Positions 50,328 through 61,835 of a stretch of DNA of 64,000 nucleotides are shown in pieces. The position numbers and the translations under genes were made by a program. The DNA is from Rhynchosporium graminicola (lineage: Eukaryota; Ascomycota; Leotiomycetes; Helotiales; Ploettnerulaceae). Below the pieces are notes generated by a model. That model made no database searches, was not told the origin of the DNA, and saw only the letters and a list, made by a program, of their open reading frames with translations. Location of the stretch: the NCBI GenBank assembly GCA_900074885.1, contig FJUW01000093.1, forward strand, positions 3,803-67,802. The letters are read 5' to 3'. The number at the start of each line of letters is the position of its first letter. Position 1 is the first letter of the stretch.

Positions 50328-53300
50328 CGCTCGAGGGCGAGCTTTTTTCGGAGGGGGGAGTAGTATAATAACTAGTCAGGTTTAGAGGTTTCTCCCTATT
50401 AGTAGAAACACTTACTACTAAGCGAGATTANGTATATTACTAATAACTTAGCTAAAGGTTTTATTAAACCTTCTTAAGTACTATATACTATACTTATTCT
50501 TTTTATTAAGAAAGCTAATAAAAGTCTAAGATTCTGTATCGACTTTCGCGTACTTAATAACCTTACGAGGAAGGATTAATATCTACTACTATTAATCGAT
50601 AAAACGCTAGCTAGAATCTCTACTACTAAGATATTCACTAAACTAGATATTTGCTAAGCGTTCTACCGAATTCGAATAGATCTAGCCTCTGAAGAGTATA
50701 TGACCTTCCGGACCTGTTATAGTATATATAAGTGTAAGGTACTCTCTTTCGGTCTGACTAATAGCCCTGCGATATACTAGCGATATATGAATAATATCTT
50801 ATTCGATTACTTAGATAACTTCTATATAGTATATCTAGATAATATTCTGATCTATTCTGACGAGTTACTATAGTACTAATTATACGTATATAAGGTGCTA
50901 TAACGATTATAAGACGCTAGATTATAAGCTAACCTTAAGAAGTATAAATTCAATATTACTTGTACTAAATACCTTAGATTTATTATCTCTACTTCTAGGA
51001 TTAAGGTAGACCTTAAGAAAGTTGATATTATATAATCTTAGAATTACTTGATAATAATTAAAGGCGTATAATCGTTCTTAGGCTTTTATAACTTCTACTG
51101 ACGATTTATTAAGGACTATAGAATTATCGCAAAACCTCTTATATAACTTACTAAAAATAATATATCCTTTCAGTTCGCTAGGGAGTATAAAGATACCTTT
51201 AATTACCTAAAGCACGCTCTCACTTCGGTACTACTCCTCTACTACTATTAGTAATATCTACCTTATATGATCGAAATAGACGCTAGTGATAGAGTAATAG
51301 CAGGTGTGCTATCGTAATAGCACGACGAAGACTAGTTCCTAGTAGCTTATTTCTCTAAGACTATATTACCTGCCGAGCTTAATTACGCTATCTATAATAA
51401 GGAAATACTCGTAATTATACGATCTTTCGGTAACTGGAGATCTGAGCTTATAGGCGTACTGTATCAGATCTGTATTATTACTAATTATAAATCTCTTAGG
51501 TACTTTATAACCTCTAAATAGCTGAACGTATAATAAGCACGATAGGCCGAATTACTTGCAGATTATAACTTTATAATTACCTATCGACCTGGGAAGTATA
51601 ATCTACTCGCTAATACTCTCTCTCGTAGAACAGATAAATTAGATAACTAGAATAACGCTAAAAGAACTTAGCGTTTATAGTAGCTACTATACGAAGACTA
51701 AATCGATCTAGTACTATTTATAAGTAACCTCCGGAATAGCTCTGACTCTATAGATAACTTTAAGCTTATTAACGCCTTAGAAGTCGCTGACCTATCGCTA
51801 GTCTTTTCTATAGTATAGTAAGTACTTAACGCTAATCGTACTACGCTATTACTCTAAGTACTACGGAAATAAGCTCTCTCTGCTACTCCTAGAAAACTGA
51901 CTATAGAAAAAGATCTTCTACTCTATAAAAGAAGACTAATTATACTTAACGTTTTATACCTTCATATGCTACTTATACGCGAAGTATATAACTAATTAGA
52001 GACTACTTATCTAAGTGCAAAGAAGACCTTATAACTACTAGTATTATAATACTAGTAGTACGGAATCGCTTTAACTATTAACTAGTATTACTATAACTAT
52101 TATACTTGCTGACGAATTCAAGTGCCGCGTAATAAGAAACCGGGCCTCCTCTAACTTCTGCCTGTACTATCGCGTCTATAGAAGTATATTATAGTTAACT
52201 ACTATAGCTTTAACTATAATAAATATAGCTATAATAACATTCTCGTATTTATCGACCGTTTTAGTAAATAAGTAATTAGTATTCTATACCAAAAGACCTC
52301 CGATACGCGCGACCTTATAAAGCTTTACTTATACTACGTATACTGCTATTTCGGAGCTCTATTAATAATTACCTCTGATAGAGAGCTTTAATTCGTTTCC
52401 TGTTTTTAGACTATAGTTATTACGATTCTTAGCACTAAAAGATAGCTTTCTGCAGCAGACTACCTGTAAATAGATAGCTAAATAGAGATCTATAATTAAT
52501 ATCTCTAACGTAGATTACGACTTTTTATCTCTTACTATTAAGATAACTAGTCGGAATTCTTACCTATTATAGACTACGCTTAGATAACTCTCCCTTACGA
52601 ATCCCTTAGAGATCTCTTACCTTTTGAAGTTATTTATAGATATATACCCCGCGTTAATTAGAATTAGAAAGACCTACTTAACTCTACTATACCTGCTAAT
52701 AAGTTAAATACTTAGTAAGCTCTAGATTACGCTAATCGTCTGCGCGACGCTTAGACTACTACTTAATTAAGCCTCTAATATACTTAAGCTAAGATATCCT
52801 AATCCTATAATTGCTTACGCTATAAAGTCGACTTCACTATAGACGACCTTATCTAGCTAGATATACGCTACTTTACGAGTACTCGACCTAGTAAAAAACT
52901 CGACTTCTTAACTAATAGACCCTTCTATATAATTAAAAAAGTCGGAAGCTCTTATTATCTAGAGCTCCCTACTAGTATAAAAGTATATAACGTATTCCCT
53001 GCTACTAAGCTACGGAAGTATCCAAACGACCCCTTACTAGGATAAACCTTACTACCGCTACTACTTATTAATATTACTAGTGATAATAAATAGGAGATCG
53101 AAGATATACTTCCGTGCTGTAAGTAGCGTAATAGCCTCTTATACCGAGTTTCCTAGTTAAATCAAGACGTCGATCTTATATAGTACGACGCTATAGACGT
53201 TAAATACGCTCCCGCTAAGCTATAATAATTCCACTTTAATAACTTAACGCAAGCTAGACCTCCTGCTAAACTACCTGATTAGCTGAAAGCTTTCTATAAT

Positions 53301-53451
53301 AGAATTAATAATTACGACTACCTTAATAATAATAAGGAAATAGACTAACGCTCGAGGGCGAGCTTTTTTCGGAGGGGGGAGTAGTATAATAACTAGTCAG
53401 GTTTAGAGGTTTCTCCCTATTAGTAGAAACACTTACTACTAAGCGAGATTA
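47411..53451. repeat. 3,020-bp duplication around N (50431): likely assembly join
   Basis: 47411-50430 and 50432-53451 match at offset 3021; the one difference I noticed is G at 49270 against A at 52291. The first copy ends inside the LTR (50364-50430) and the second restarts in the RT. A tandem copy that starts mid-gene, ends mid-LTR and abuts a single N is best read as two overlapping contigs laid end to end. Confidence 0.92.
53350..53384 (+). other. gypsy-D hairpin and polypurine tract
   Basis: GCTCG-AGGG-CGAGC (53350-53363) is a 5-bp stem with a 4-nt loop, beginning two bases after the pol stop codon (53346-53348). It is followed by a T-run and the purine tract GGAGGGGGGAG, which ends just before the 3' LTR. 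The identical 14-mer occurs in the same place in NA-1 (complement at 55015-55028). It resembles a bacterial terminator, but there is no reason to expect one here. Confidence 0.7.
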
Positions 53452-53619
53452 CATAAGTAGAGTTTAGGGGCCCCTTTTTATATATATACTTCCCTTCTCT
53501 CTCTACTTCTTCACTCCTTAGTTATAGATTCTCAAGTGATTCTTACTACTTCATATTTATAGTAATATGAGGTCTTATTACTCAGGTAGTTTTGAGACCT
53601 TTCTAGAGCAAGCGTCATA
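53385..53619 (+). repeat. 3' LTR of gypsy-D
   Basis: 235 bp; aligns without gaps to 44035-44269 with few differences. Short open frames that cross it (53532-53720 minus, 53567-53779 plus) have no protein support. Confidence 0.94.
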
Positions 53620-53624
53620 TTTAC

Positions 53625-54786
53625 TAGCCGGCTTCGCACTTCCGCTACCTCCTTTCTTAGTATTAGGAGCAGACTTATTACTATATAAGGCTTATCCTGC
53701 TTTCTTTCTAGTAGAATCACTAGCTCTAGCTTTATTAGTAATATTTTTAATCAGACTAATTAGGTTACTCCTGAGTTAGCCTTCTTATTCGTCTCTAGGT
53801 CGTTACTAGAAGAAACTCTTAAGAGAGAACGTTATCTTTTAGCCTATATAGGCTACTTCTCTGAAACTGTAGTAATAAATATAATTAGATACTATACTAG
53901 AAGTAGAGCTATTATTAAAGTCTCTAATTTGATAATTAAGAGCTTAAAAGCGATAATAAACTTCTCTAGGGAGTTGAAATCATTATACTAGAGCTTGACG
54001 TAATCTTATATAGCGTTATATACTAGTATATTACTACCTCCTTCGTACTACGCCTATAAGGCCTCCTATATATCTAATATAGTAGTTTTACTAGTCATAT
54101 ACGCGAGAGGTCCGGCCTTATAATTCAACATAATTACTAGCTTTATTTGACTCTCTCTAGACTCCTAATCTTACTACTTCTTAAGGGCTTTATTATCGAC
54201 CTCGTCGTCCTATTCGTCTACCTCTTTAGGCACGTAGTCACGCGATTTAACGTTAAGAAACTTGCTAATTCTATTAGTTTTAGTAATATTTAGTACTTTA
54301 TCTCTCTATTCCGTATAGTTCTCTCCTCCCTTAAGCTTATAGCTATCTACTAAGTTTAAGGACATAGAGCTACTTATCTTCTTACGTTTATACAGCTCTA
54401 GCGTAGTTATAGTAATAGGTTCCGATTCCGGGTCTTCCGGATCCTCTAGATAGTCCTAGGATATCGATTTAGCGTCTGCAAGGGGTAAATCGGGTATATT
54501 TTAAGTCCTAGGGACTTAGGTAGGTTCTGGCGCTAGCGCGGAAGACTCTATACCTCGAGATGCGATAATTTCGGAATCGTCGACTTTGACTACTATACGA
54601 GTACGAGTATTGAGTACTATACAGCTTGTTTGTAGTAAAGACTCTAAAGACTCTTCAATAGAGTTAGAGTTATCGGAGTATACTTCTTCGACTTCTTCCA
54701 ATAATAGTAGTATAGGTGCAATAGCTAAAGAACTCTCTCTACTAGCACTCTGCGCGACTGTATTTACTATAGAAAGACGCGCTAGT
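53625..54786 (-). pseudogene. copia-A gag, N-terminal part
   Basis: Minus strand from 54,786. An acidic N-terminal segment (EEVEEVYSDNSNSIEESLESLL near 54,640-54,710) leads to the Gag core motif YKLKGGENYTEWRDKV (the Trp now a stop), near 54,290-54,345, typical of copia Gag. The rest runs to 53,625, where gypsy-D interrupts. The open minus frame at 54516-54827 is this segment read through into the NA-1 LTR. Its first exon or start lies towards 56,658. Confidence 0.75.
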
Positions 54787-54791
54787 TTAAC

Positions 54792-54993
54792 TGTAACGAC
54801 ACAAGACTCAAGGCGGTATACAAGCAAGAATAAACAAGTAGGGAGGCTAAGAGCGATCTTATATAGTCTAGTACGAAGGAAACAGAAAGATACAGAGCTC
54901 TGAAGGAGTCTGCACTTTCTATATATATAAGGAGGGTATGCCTAAGGCACTGATACTAGCCCGTATCTGCCACGTATACTATACGCTATCATA
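54792..54993 (-). repeat. 3' LTR of NA-1
   Basis: 202 bp. The left end TGTAACGACACAAGACTCAA and the next 100 or so bases match the G1 LTR; the rest (from about 54,895: AGAGCTCTGAAGGAGTC..) is unrelated to it. It ends GCTATCATA (altered GCTGTCACA). Confidence 0.93.
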
Positions 54994-55014
54994 TTACCCC
55001 CTTCTAAGATAAAG

Positions 55015-55028
55015 GCTCGCCCTCGAGC
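55015..55028 (-). other. NA-1 pre-polypurine hairpin
   Basis: GCTCGCCCTCGAGC on the plus strand, the exact complement of the gypsy-D hairpin 14-mer, 21 nt from the 3' LTR. The flanking polypurine complement TTACCCCCTTC is at 54994-55004. Confidence 0.7.
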
Positions 55029-55340
55029 CTTGAAGAATCGAAGTAACTAAGGAAATAAGTAAGTATAAAACGCAGTTAAATATTAAGATAACCTTCCAAA
55101 TTTCTATTAAACCGAAACTATAGATACTAATTTAGTACTGAGATTATCTCTTCTATAGAGGGAAACGTAATCTCTGGTAATTATAATACTAGGTTTTACT
55201 GAATAAGCGAGGCTAAGCGAGTGATTAAAATACTTGAAGGTTACGAAAGAAACGAAAGTCCAAATCGAATTCCAAAGAAGCTAAAAGATTAAGGAGAGTT
55301 AAATATCTTTATTAAGTAGATATAGAAAGTATTAAATTAA

Positions 55341-56080
55341 AGGTTCTAGTAGAGAGAGGTTAATTCTGCCGAGGGGGATAAATTATACCGGGGTATAGGG
55401 ATTACGAGTCGAATTCCGATAATTTCCGCTAAGGTAATAAGCTACTTCGTCCTAGCTTAAAAGTAAGGTTTTTCGCTATTAGAGCTACTTTCGGAAGGTT
55501 AAAGTCGGGTAAGAGGATAAAGGTTCTTTTCTAGTAGAAGGAGGTCGATTCTGCTGAGGGGGATAAATTATACCGGGGTATAGGGGTTACGAGTCGGATT
55601 CTAGTAATTTCCGCTAGGGTAATAAGTTACTTTATCCTAGCTTAAAAGTAAGGTTTTTCGCTATTAGAGCTACTTTCGGAAGGTTAAAGTCGGGTAAGAG
55701 GATAAAGGTTCTTTTCTAGTAGAAGGAGGTCGATTCTGCTGAGGGGGATAAATTATACCGGGGTATAGGGGTTACGAGTCGGATTCTAGTAATTTCCGCT
55801 AGGGTAATAAGTTACTTTATCCTAGCTTAAAAGTAAGGTTTTTCGCTATTAGAGCTACTTTCGGAAAGTTGAAGTTAGGTGAGGGGATAATGAATATTTT
55901 CTAGTAGAAGGAGGTCGATTCTGCCGAGGAGGATAAATTATATCGGAGTATAGGAGTTATAAGTCGGATTCTGGTAATTTCCGCTAGGGTAATAAGCTAC
56001 TTCGTCCTAGCCTAAAAGTAAGGTTTTTCGCTATTAGAGCTACTTTCGGAAGGTTAAAGTCGGGTAAGGGGATAATGAAT
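55341..56080. repeat. four-copy 185-bp tandem repeat inside NA-1
   Basis: Marker CTGCCGAGG/CTGCTGAGG recurs at 55366, 55551, 55736 and 55921, an exact 185-bp period. The second and third units are nearly identical; the first and fourth differ more. Each unit contains ATAAATTATACCGGGGTATA and TTTTTCGCTATTAGAGC. No open frame is shared between units, so they look non-coding. Confidence 0.93.
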
Positions 56081-56436
56081 ATTAGGGCTTATAGGGAAGT
56101 TTCCACCTAAAATTCGTCTGCTATTTTACTTCGTACGCACGAAGGAACAAGTTTCGAAGTATCCGAGAGTGATTTCGCAGTAATACTAGTGCTTCTGAGG
56201 CTGAATTACGTTCAAATTCCTAGCTATCCGAGAGATCTCTGGAATCTCGGCTCTTTTGAAAACCTAACTATCGAATTCGTAATTAATAGTACTAACTGTT
56301 TCCGTATGATTCCGAAGTATAAAAATCTAAGGTAAGTAGAGATAACTCAGCGAAGAGCTCCCTAATAGTCGAAGTCGTACGTCCGAATCGAGTTTTCTAA
56401 GTAAGATATTATTTAATAATATCCCCGGCGGTCTTA

Positions 56437-56550
56437 ATCTTTCTGTTTAATATAACGATATAAGACTTAAGGCGGTATATAAGTAAGAATAAATAAGTAG
56501 GAAGGCTAAGAGCGATCTTATATAGTCTAGTATAAAGGAAACAGAAAGAT
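56437..56550 (-). promoter_or_regulatory. predicted self-priming pair of NA-1
   Basis: The primer-side segment ATCTTTCTGTTT (plus 56437-56448, two bases from the LTR) is perfectly complementary to AAACAGAAAGAT in the LTR (plus 56539-56550). On the minus strand the LTR segment starts 28 nt after the TATA run (plus 56579-56589), a normal TATA-to-start distance. Compared with G1, one base pair has changed on both sides. Confidence 0.65.
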
Positions 56551-56652
56551 GCAGAGCTCTGAAGGAGTCTGCACTTTCTATATATATAAGGAGGGTATGC
56601 CTAAGGCACTGATACTGGCCCGTATCTGCCACGTATACTATGCGCTGTCACA
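56451..56652 (-). repeat. 5' LTR of NA-1
   Basis: 202 bp from TATAACGATATAAG to GCGCTGTCACA, with an almost unaltered right end; matches 54792-54993. Confidence 0.93.
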
Positions 56653-56657
56653 TTAAC

Positions 56658-56813
56658 TGAACTATACGCGTACTACTATACCTTGATCGGAAGCACGCAA
56701 CTTGAATCTCTACCCTTTAGTACTAAGAAACAGTTCGACGCTTATTATTAAGAATCATAATACTACTGCTTCTTTGAGTACTACTCTACTTCTGGCTATC
56801 GGGGCTCATAACC
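56658..56813 (-). other. copia-A leader with initiator-tRNA primer site
   Basis: 156 bp between the 5' LTR of copia-A and NA-1. At 56801-56813, directly against the LTR, the minus strand reads GGTTATGAGCCCC, the complement of the initiator tRNA-Met anticodon arm (GGGGCTCATAACC). This is the half-tRNA priming known from Drosophila copia. The remainder is leader or the very start of gag. Confidence 0.75.
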
Positions 56814-56991
56814 TATAGTAAGGTTATATTAATCTTTAGAGTAAGGCATAGAGTAATTAAATGATATTAGTTATATTACAGTACTGATTACTATAGAGAG
56901 TTAACTAAAGGTATTATCTAGGAATATCCGCACGGACTGTACACGTGACTATAGTCACCTGATCCATACCAAGACCCATATCCTCGCAACA
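56814..56991 (-). repeat. 5' LTR of copia-A
   Basis: 178 bp, from TATAGTAAGG to CTCGCAACA. TSD ATTAT is at 56992-56996. It contains GACTGTACACGTGACTATAG, here little affected by RIP. Confidence 0.92.
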
Positions 56992-56996
56992 ATTAT

Positions 56997-59900
56997 TATT
57001 CTTAATAGTAATATTAAGCTCTCTATAAGTAATAAGTTTATAACTATAATTTACGAAGAATAATATAACTTTTATTATTTCTATAATCGAGCTATTATAT
57101 ACGAACTCTATAAGTAGTAGTAGTTCTATCTAATTATTTTATTAATAATTAATATAGTAGTATAAGTATACTTTAACTACTTAGTTTATTCTTTTATTTC
57201 TTCTATTAGTCTGAGGATAGAAAGCTATTAATAGTTTTCGTTTAGTCCCTAAGAACTCTATTAAAGTATTCTAGAACTTTAATATAAATGACTTATCTCG
57301 ATCTGATATAATTTCTTCAGGTACTTTATACTTAGAGATTACTTTCTTAAGGTATACTTATACTAGGTATTCGGCTATAAGAGTAGATAAGACTAGTATT
57401 AAGATTATATATTTAATAAGTCTTTCTATAATAATAAGTATTATATTATAGCTAACTCTTATAACTAGGTCCTTCGATAGCGGCAGTAGCCCTATAAAGT
57501 CTTATGATATCGATTTCTAAGATATTAGTAGTATTAGTACTATAATTATCTACTCATAAGATATATATCGAGAAGACTTATTCCTAATATAAGTATTATA
57601 GTTAGCTAGTACTTCTTTAATTACTTAGCGAAGTCCTTCCGACTAGTAGTTTCTTAAAATCCTTAGATATATTCTTCGTATCCCTTAGTATTTATACGCG
57701 GGAAGCTCGTATTATTCTATAATATATACTTATACTAAGCTTAGCAGAAGTTAAACTTTCCTATTAACTTATATAATACTATTCTTAATTATATTCCTTA
57801 TAATAAGTTCCTTAGTCTTATCTAAGGATATTTTATCTTTCTTCTAAGCCTCTTTTAAGATATTATACTAAAGTCTCTTAATCTCTTACTTAATCGTAAT
57901 AGCTTCTCGGATATTAGTAACTATATCTCTATTATCTAGCTATCTAAGTAAAATAGTCTTATTATAGATCTTATTATCCTTATAACTTAGTAATCTACTT
58001 AGAGTATCTACTTATATATTATCTTTTCCTTATATATACTTAATAATTAAGTTAAAAGAAGTAAGTTCCTCTAACTATTAAGCTAATTAACGATTATCTA
58101 AGACCTTAGTAGTTATAAAAGTTCGAAGATTTATATAGTTAGTATAGATAATAACTAGGAACTTAGCTCCTTATAAGTATATTTTCTAGTATTTAAGTAC
58201 TTTAACGATTACTATAAGTTCTTTCTTATAGATATTATAATTCTATTTAGCTAGAGATATTTTCTCTAAAAAGTAAGTAACTAGATATAGTTATCTTTCG
58301 TTATCTCGCTATAGATATACTACGCTAGTATAAGTATTAGAGGTATCTATTTCTATTATACTTTCCTTTTTTTCGTCGAAACTATATAAGATTAGTTCTT
58401 TTATAAATTCTTTCTTAATTCTCTGAAACGCTTCCTTATACTAACTAGTCTAAGTAAAAGGAACGCTCTTCCTTATTAAGCTTATAAGTAGTTTGATAAT
58501 CTTAGAATAATTTCTAATAAACTACTAGTAAAAGTTAGTAAAGCTTAATTATAATTATATATCCTTAATATTCTTTAGAGATTCTTATTCCTTTATAGCT
58601 CTAATTTTCTCCGAGTTAATACTTATCTCTCTTAAGTAAATAATATACTTTAGAAAAGTAACTTACTTAACTAAGAATTTATATTTCGATATCTTTAGTC
58701 TAGAATCTACTTTATATAATACTTCTATAACTTAAGTAATATAGCCTTAGTATACCTCGATAGTCTCTAAGTATACTAGGATATTATCTAAGTAATATAT
58801 AGCGAATTTCTTAATAAAGTCCTTAAGAATATTATTATTCTACTTTTAATATATAGCTAAAGTATTAGTTAAGCTAAATAATATTACTATATATTCCTAT
58901 AGCCCTAAAGATAATATAAAAGTAGTCTTCTACTTATATCCCTTCTTAATTCGGATTAAATTAAATATATTATATTAGTCTAACTAAGTATATATTTTTA
59001 CTTTAGCTAGCTTATTCTATAGGTACTAAGTATTTAATCAAAAGTATATATCTTTTATAGTTATACTATTAATTATCTAATAATCTCTATAAGGTCTCCC
59101 TTTAGGATCTCTTACTTTCTTAACTACTAGTATATTAATAGTATATAATAACTTAGATTTCCGAATCTATTCTTTCTTTATACTTAACTTCTAATACTCC
59201 TTAAGTATCCTTATAGTATTATAATTATAATAGCGAAGTTTCTTTATAATAAGTATAAATCTATCTTTAAAGTTTATTTTATAATCCTAAGGCTTATACT
59301 TAAGTAGAGCTCTTATATCCTGCGGATCCTCGAATAGTTTCAAGAACTTCTTATATAGTTCGAGTAGCTACTTTTAAATATTATCTATCTAATTAGGATA
59401 ATTTCTAAGTTCTATCTAACTAGGAACTTAACTTAATTAGCTAGAGTCTATTAGTATTATTATTAAGAAAGTAGCGTTAGCCTCTCTTTTATTAGCTAGT
59501 TAATTACGTTTATATTTATAATTACTAAATATAACTTTCTTAGTTATCTAGTCTACGCTAAGATTATAGTTATATTGCTATAACGTTTCTAATATAATAT
59601 TATATTATCTAGTAAGTACTATATCGAAGTAGAGTATTTCTTTATATCTATTAATAACTATCTTTATTCCTCTTATCTTTCTACGGACTTATCTATCTAA
59701 TCTAGTGCTTTTTCTATCTAATAAGATAAGATAATATAGTTTCAGGTTAATAATAATAGGAATATTCTATTTCTCGATAAAGGCCGGGTTTATAAAGCGT
59801 CTTATAGCTCTTAAATTAATAAGTACTTTTATCTTAATATTATCTATTATAACTAGTAAGATTAACTAATCGAACTCTCTAGTAGTAGTAAGCTCTAGGT
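56997..59900 (-). pseudogene. gypsy-B pol: protease, reverse transcriptase, RNase H, integrase
   Basis: Minus strand. Protease about 59,850-59,500 (RAIRRFINPAFIEKWNIPI, then VRRKIRGIKIVI). RT active-site box YLDNILVYLE (from YLDD) at about 58,765-58,797. RNase H about 58,500-58,150. Integrase about 57,720-57,020 with EEIISDRDKSFILKF, LIAFYPQTN and IEFVYNSSI. The order PR-RT-RH-IN places it in Ty3/gypsy. Heavy RIP with many stops. It continues at 8,517 across the copia-A insertion. Confidence 0.88.
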
Positions 59901-61830
59901 ATAATAGTTCTATTATAGAGTAATCACGTGCTTCTTTAATAATTCTCCTTATTATTTCGTTTAACTAAGTCCTAAGGCCGGGTTCGTAAGTAATTAAGAT
60001 ATAAGGTATATAGTAGTAGAAGTTAGCTTATCTTTAAATAAGATCTAGTATTATTCTCTAATAAGTAGCTAGTTCTAATAAGTATTATCTTCTCTGCTAA
60101 TAGCGTTCCTCTTCTATTTCTTTAATAATAGCTCAAGTATCTTTAATTCGAAGGAACTAATTTAATTATTCGAATTCCTTTAGTTCAGATTCTCCTTCGA
60201 GATTAGCTATATAATAATCTAGTCGTTCCTTAATATCTATTATATTTTCTTAGAATATAATAGTAATAGTATTATAATAAGTAATAATATAATCTATACT
60301 CGGGTTAAGTATATTATAAGTTCGATAATATTCTATAAAATTAGTCTTAATTCTATTATAAGCTTATATTCTTCTTCTATTATTATGATTTCGGAGAGTC
60401 TAGTTCTTATTATTATATAGAAGATTATTATATAGATAGTTTCTTTTATTTATAATACTCTAGCTTTCTTAGTCTTTATCTAGAAGTTTAACTAAGTTCT
60501 CTTCGAATTCTTCGCTAGATTTATAAGCTATAAAGTCCTGCGAACTCTGTTCTGCGCTAGAAGCTTCTCGGTAATCTAGCTTCCTTTCTACTAGTCCGAA
60601 TTCTCTCTTAAGTTTATTCTAGAGTTTTTCTTCTTACTTCTTCTTCTAAGAATAAATATATATAAGGTATCCTAGCTTATTATATATATAGTAAAAACCT
60701 TTCTCTTAATATTTATCTTTCTTAGCTTAGCCCTTAGATCCTCTCTCTACTTTAATTATTTCTATTAAGTTATAGTAATTATATTTATTATTTAGGTAAA
60801 GTTAGAAATTTCTCTAATACTTATTATATTATTATAGAAATTAAGGTTTCTAGAGGTAAGTAAGCATAAAATATCTTCCTTTTTCTTTCGCTTATTCCTA
60901 GATTTATTTATTAATAGTAATAGACGATTTAATTAAGTCCTCTAAGTTATCTAGTTTATTAATCCTAGAGAGCTTATCCTTAATATAGTCTTTAAGGCCT
61001 TAGTAGTATTAAGCTCTTAATCTACTATTAATCTAGTCTAACTATATATAATAGTAATAGAACTTAATAGTATATTTATAAATAGATCCTTACTATCGAA
61101 TTCCGAGTAAATACTTCTTAGCTTATTCTTTCTTATTAGGGTCTCTAAAGACTTCTTTAATAATAATAATAAAGCTTATAATAGTTCGAAAGATAATCTG
61201 ACTTTTTTCAGTTATAGTAATAGAATAAGCCCTAGTTAAGTATCGATTAACTAAGTAATTACTTAAAGCTAGTTCGATCTAGTGAGTAATAGTATCATAG
61301 AGAAACGAAGTAATCTATAGTACTTTAAAGGAATCTGCTTCGAACTTATCTCTATTAAAAGTAAGGTATATTTAGTACTAAAGGATAAATTATCCTAAGT
61401 TATTATAGTTTCTATAATAAGTATTAGGCAAGTTAACTTAGAGTAGAGTGACTTTATTAGTCTTCTCTATCTTACTAACTTAGGATCCTTCTCTTATAAC
61501 TAATCCTTCTTTAGGAGCTATTTTATTCTTACTAATAATACTTTAAGTAAAGTACTTAAAGTATAATATTCCTAGTTCTAACTAGTATACGGTATATAAG
61601 CTTATTAGTTAGTATTAGCTATAAAGTAAAGTAAATAAGAAGTTCGGTTCTTAATTAGAATTAAGACGTTATAAGTAGGTATTAATTACTATATGAATTT
61701 AAGCACGAAGCTCCTATCTAATAGTAGAAGTGCTAGTCTTATATAGTATCTCCTTCTCTAGAGGGAGTCCTCTACCTAGGAGTCTTTCGATATGAAGTCC
61801 GATTTTATATCCTGGACTCCCGCTAAGTAA
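59901..61830 (-). pseudogene. gypsy-B gag and leader
   Basis: Minus strand. A CCHC zinc knuckle is recognisable at about 60,650-60,700 as FYYIYNKLGYLIYIYS, with the Cys and His positions turned into Tyr. Upstream sequence to about 61,600 is gag with no further motif I can name; 61,700-61,835 is leader. The primer-binding site must lie just left of 61,836 but I could not match it to a tRNA or to the LTR itself. Confidence 0.75.
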
Positions 61831-61835
61831 GACTC

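Larger units (their letters stand above)
44035..53619 (+). mobile_element. Ty3/gypsy element gypsy-D, with a 3-kb assembly duplication
   Basis: TSD TTTAC is at 44030-44034 and 53620-53624; LTRs are 44035-44269 and 53385-53619, each 235 bp. Apparent length 9,585 bp, but 47411-50430 is repeated at 50432-53451 after a single N, so the real element is about 6,564 bp. Gag, protease, RT, RNase H, integrase and chromodomain lie in chromovirus order. Its LTR ends (TGTGACGAC-like and GCGTCACA-like) resemble G1 and NA-1. It is inserted in the gag of copia-A. Confidence 0.94.
54792..56652 (-). mobile_element. NA-1, non-autonomous LTR element with internal tandem repeats
   Basis: 1,861 bp, TSD TTAAC at 54787-54791 and 56653-56657, LTRs of 202 bp (54792-54993 and 56451-56652). 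The internal 1,457 bp has no gag or pol. Its primer-proximal part (about 56,220-56,450) resembles the G1 leader (TATCCGAGAGATCTCT, CCGGCGGTCTTAATCTTTCT). Its middle is four 185-bp repeats. Its polypurine-proximal end shares the GCTCGAGGGCGAGC hairpin with gypsy-D. It must have used proteins from a relative such as G1. Terminal-repeat retrotransposons in miniature (TRIM) and large retrotransposon derivatives (LARD) are known classes of this kind. Confidence 0.9.
8523..56991 (-). mobile_element. Ty1/copia element copia-A, host of five insertions
   Basis: Its LTRs are 178 bp: 8523-8700 (3') and 56814-56991 (5'). TSD ATTAT is at 8518-8522 and 56992-56996. Its own sequence is in pieces: 8701-9149, 24244-26723, 41797-42689, 43967-44029, 53625-54786 and 56658-56813. 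Subtracting the insertions and one TSD copy each gives 5,581 bp, typical for a copia element. Minus-strand order is gag, zinc knuckle, protease, integrase, reverse transcriptase, RNase H, the Ty1/copia order. It is less heavily RIP-mutated than G1, and the protease DTGA and RT YIDD motifs remain. Confidence 0.93.

Noticed and set aside
53350..53370. GC hairpin followed by a T-run, resembling a bacterial intrinsic terminator
   Set aside because: The context is a fungal retrotransposon just after the pol stop; the hairpin recurs before the polypurine tract in other families, so I list it as a retroelement feature.
47411..53451. A genuine tandem duplication of half of gypsy-D
   Set aside because: It abuts a single N, starts and ends at non-biological points and shows almost no divergence; an unmerged overlap is simpler.
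54516..54903. Overlapping open frames on both strands at the copia-A/NA-1 junction
   Set aside because: The minus frame is copia-A gag running into an LTR; the plus frame has no recognisable protein and ends in the LTR.
55341..56080. CRISPR-like or regulatory array
   Set aside because: Four head-to-tail 185-bp units without spacers, inside an LTR element of a fungus; a plain tandem repeat.
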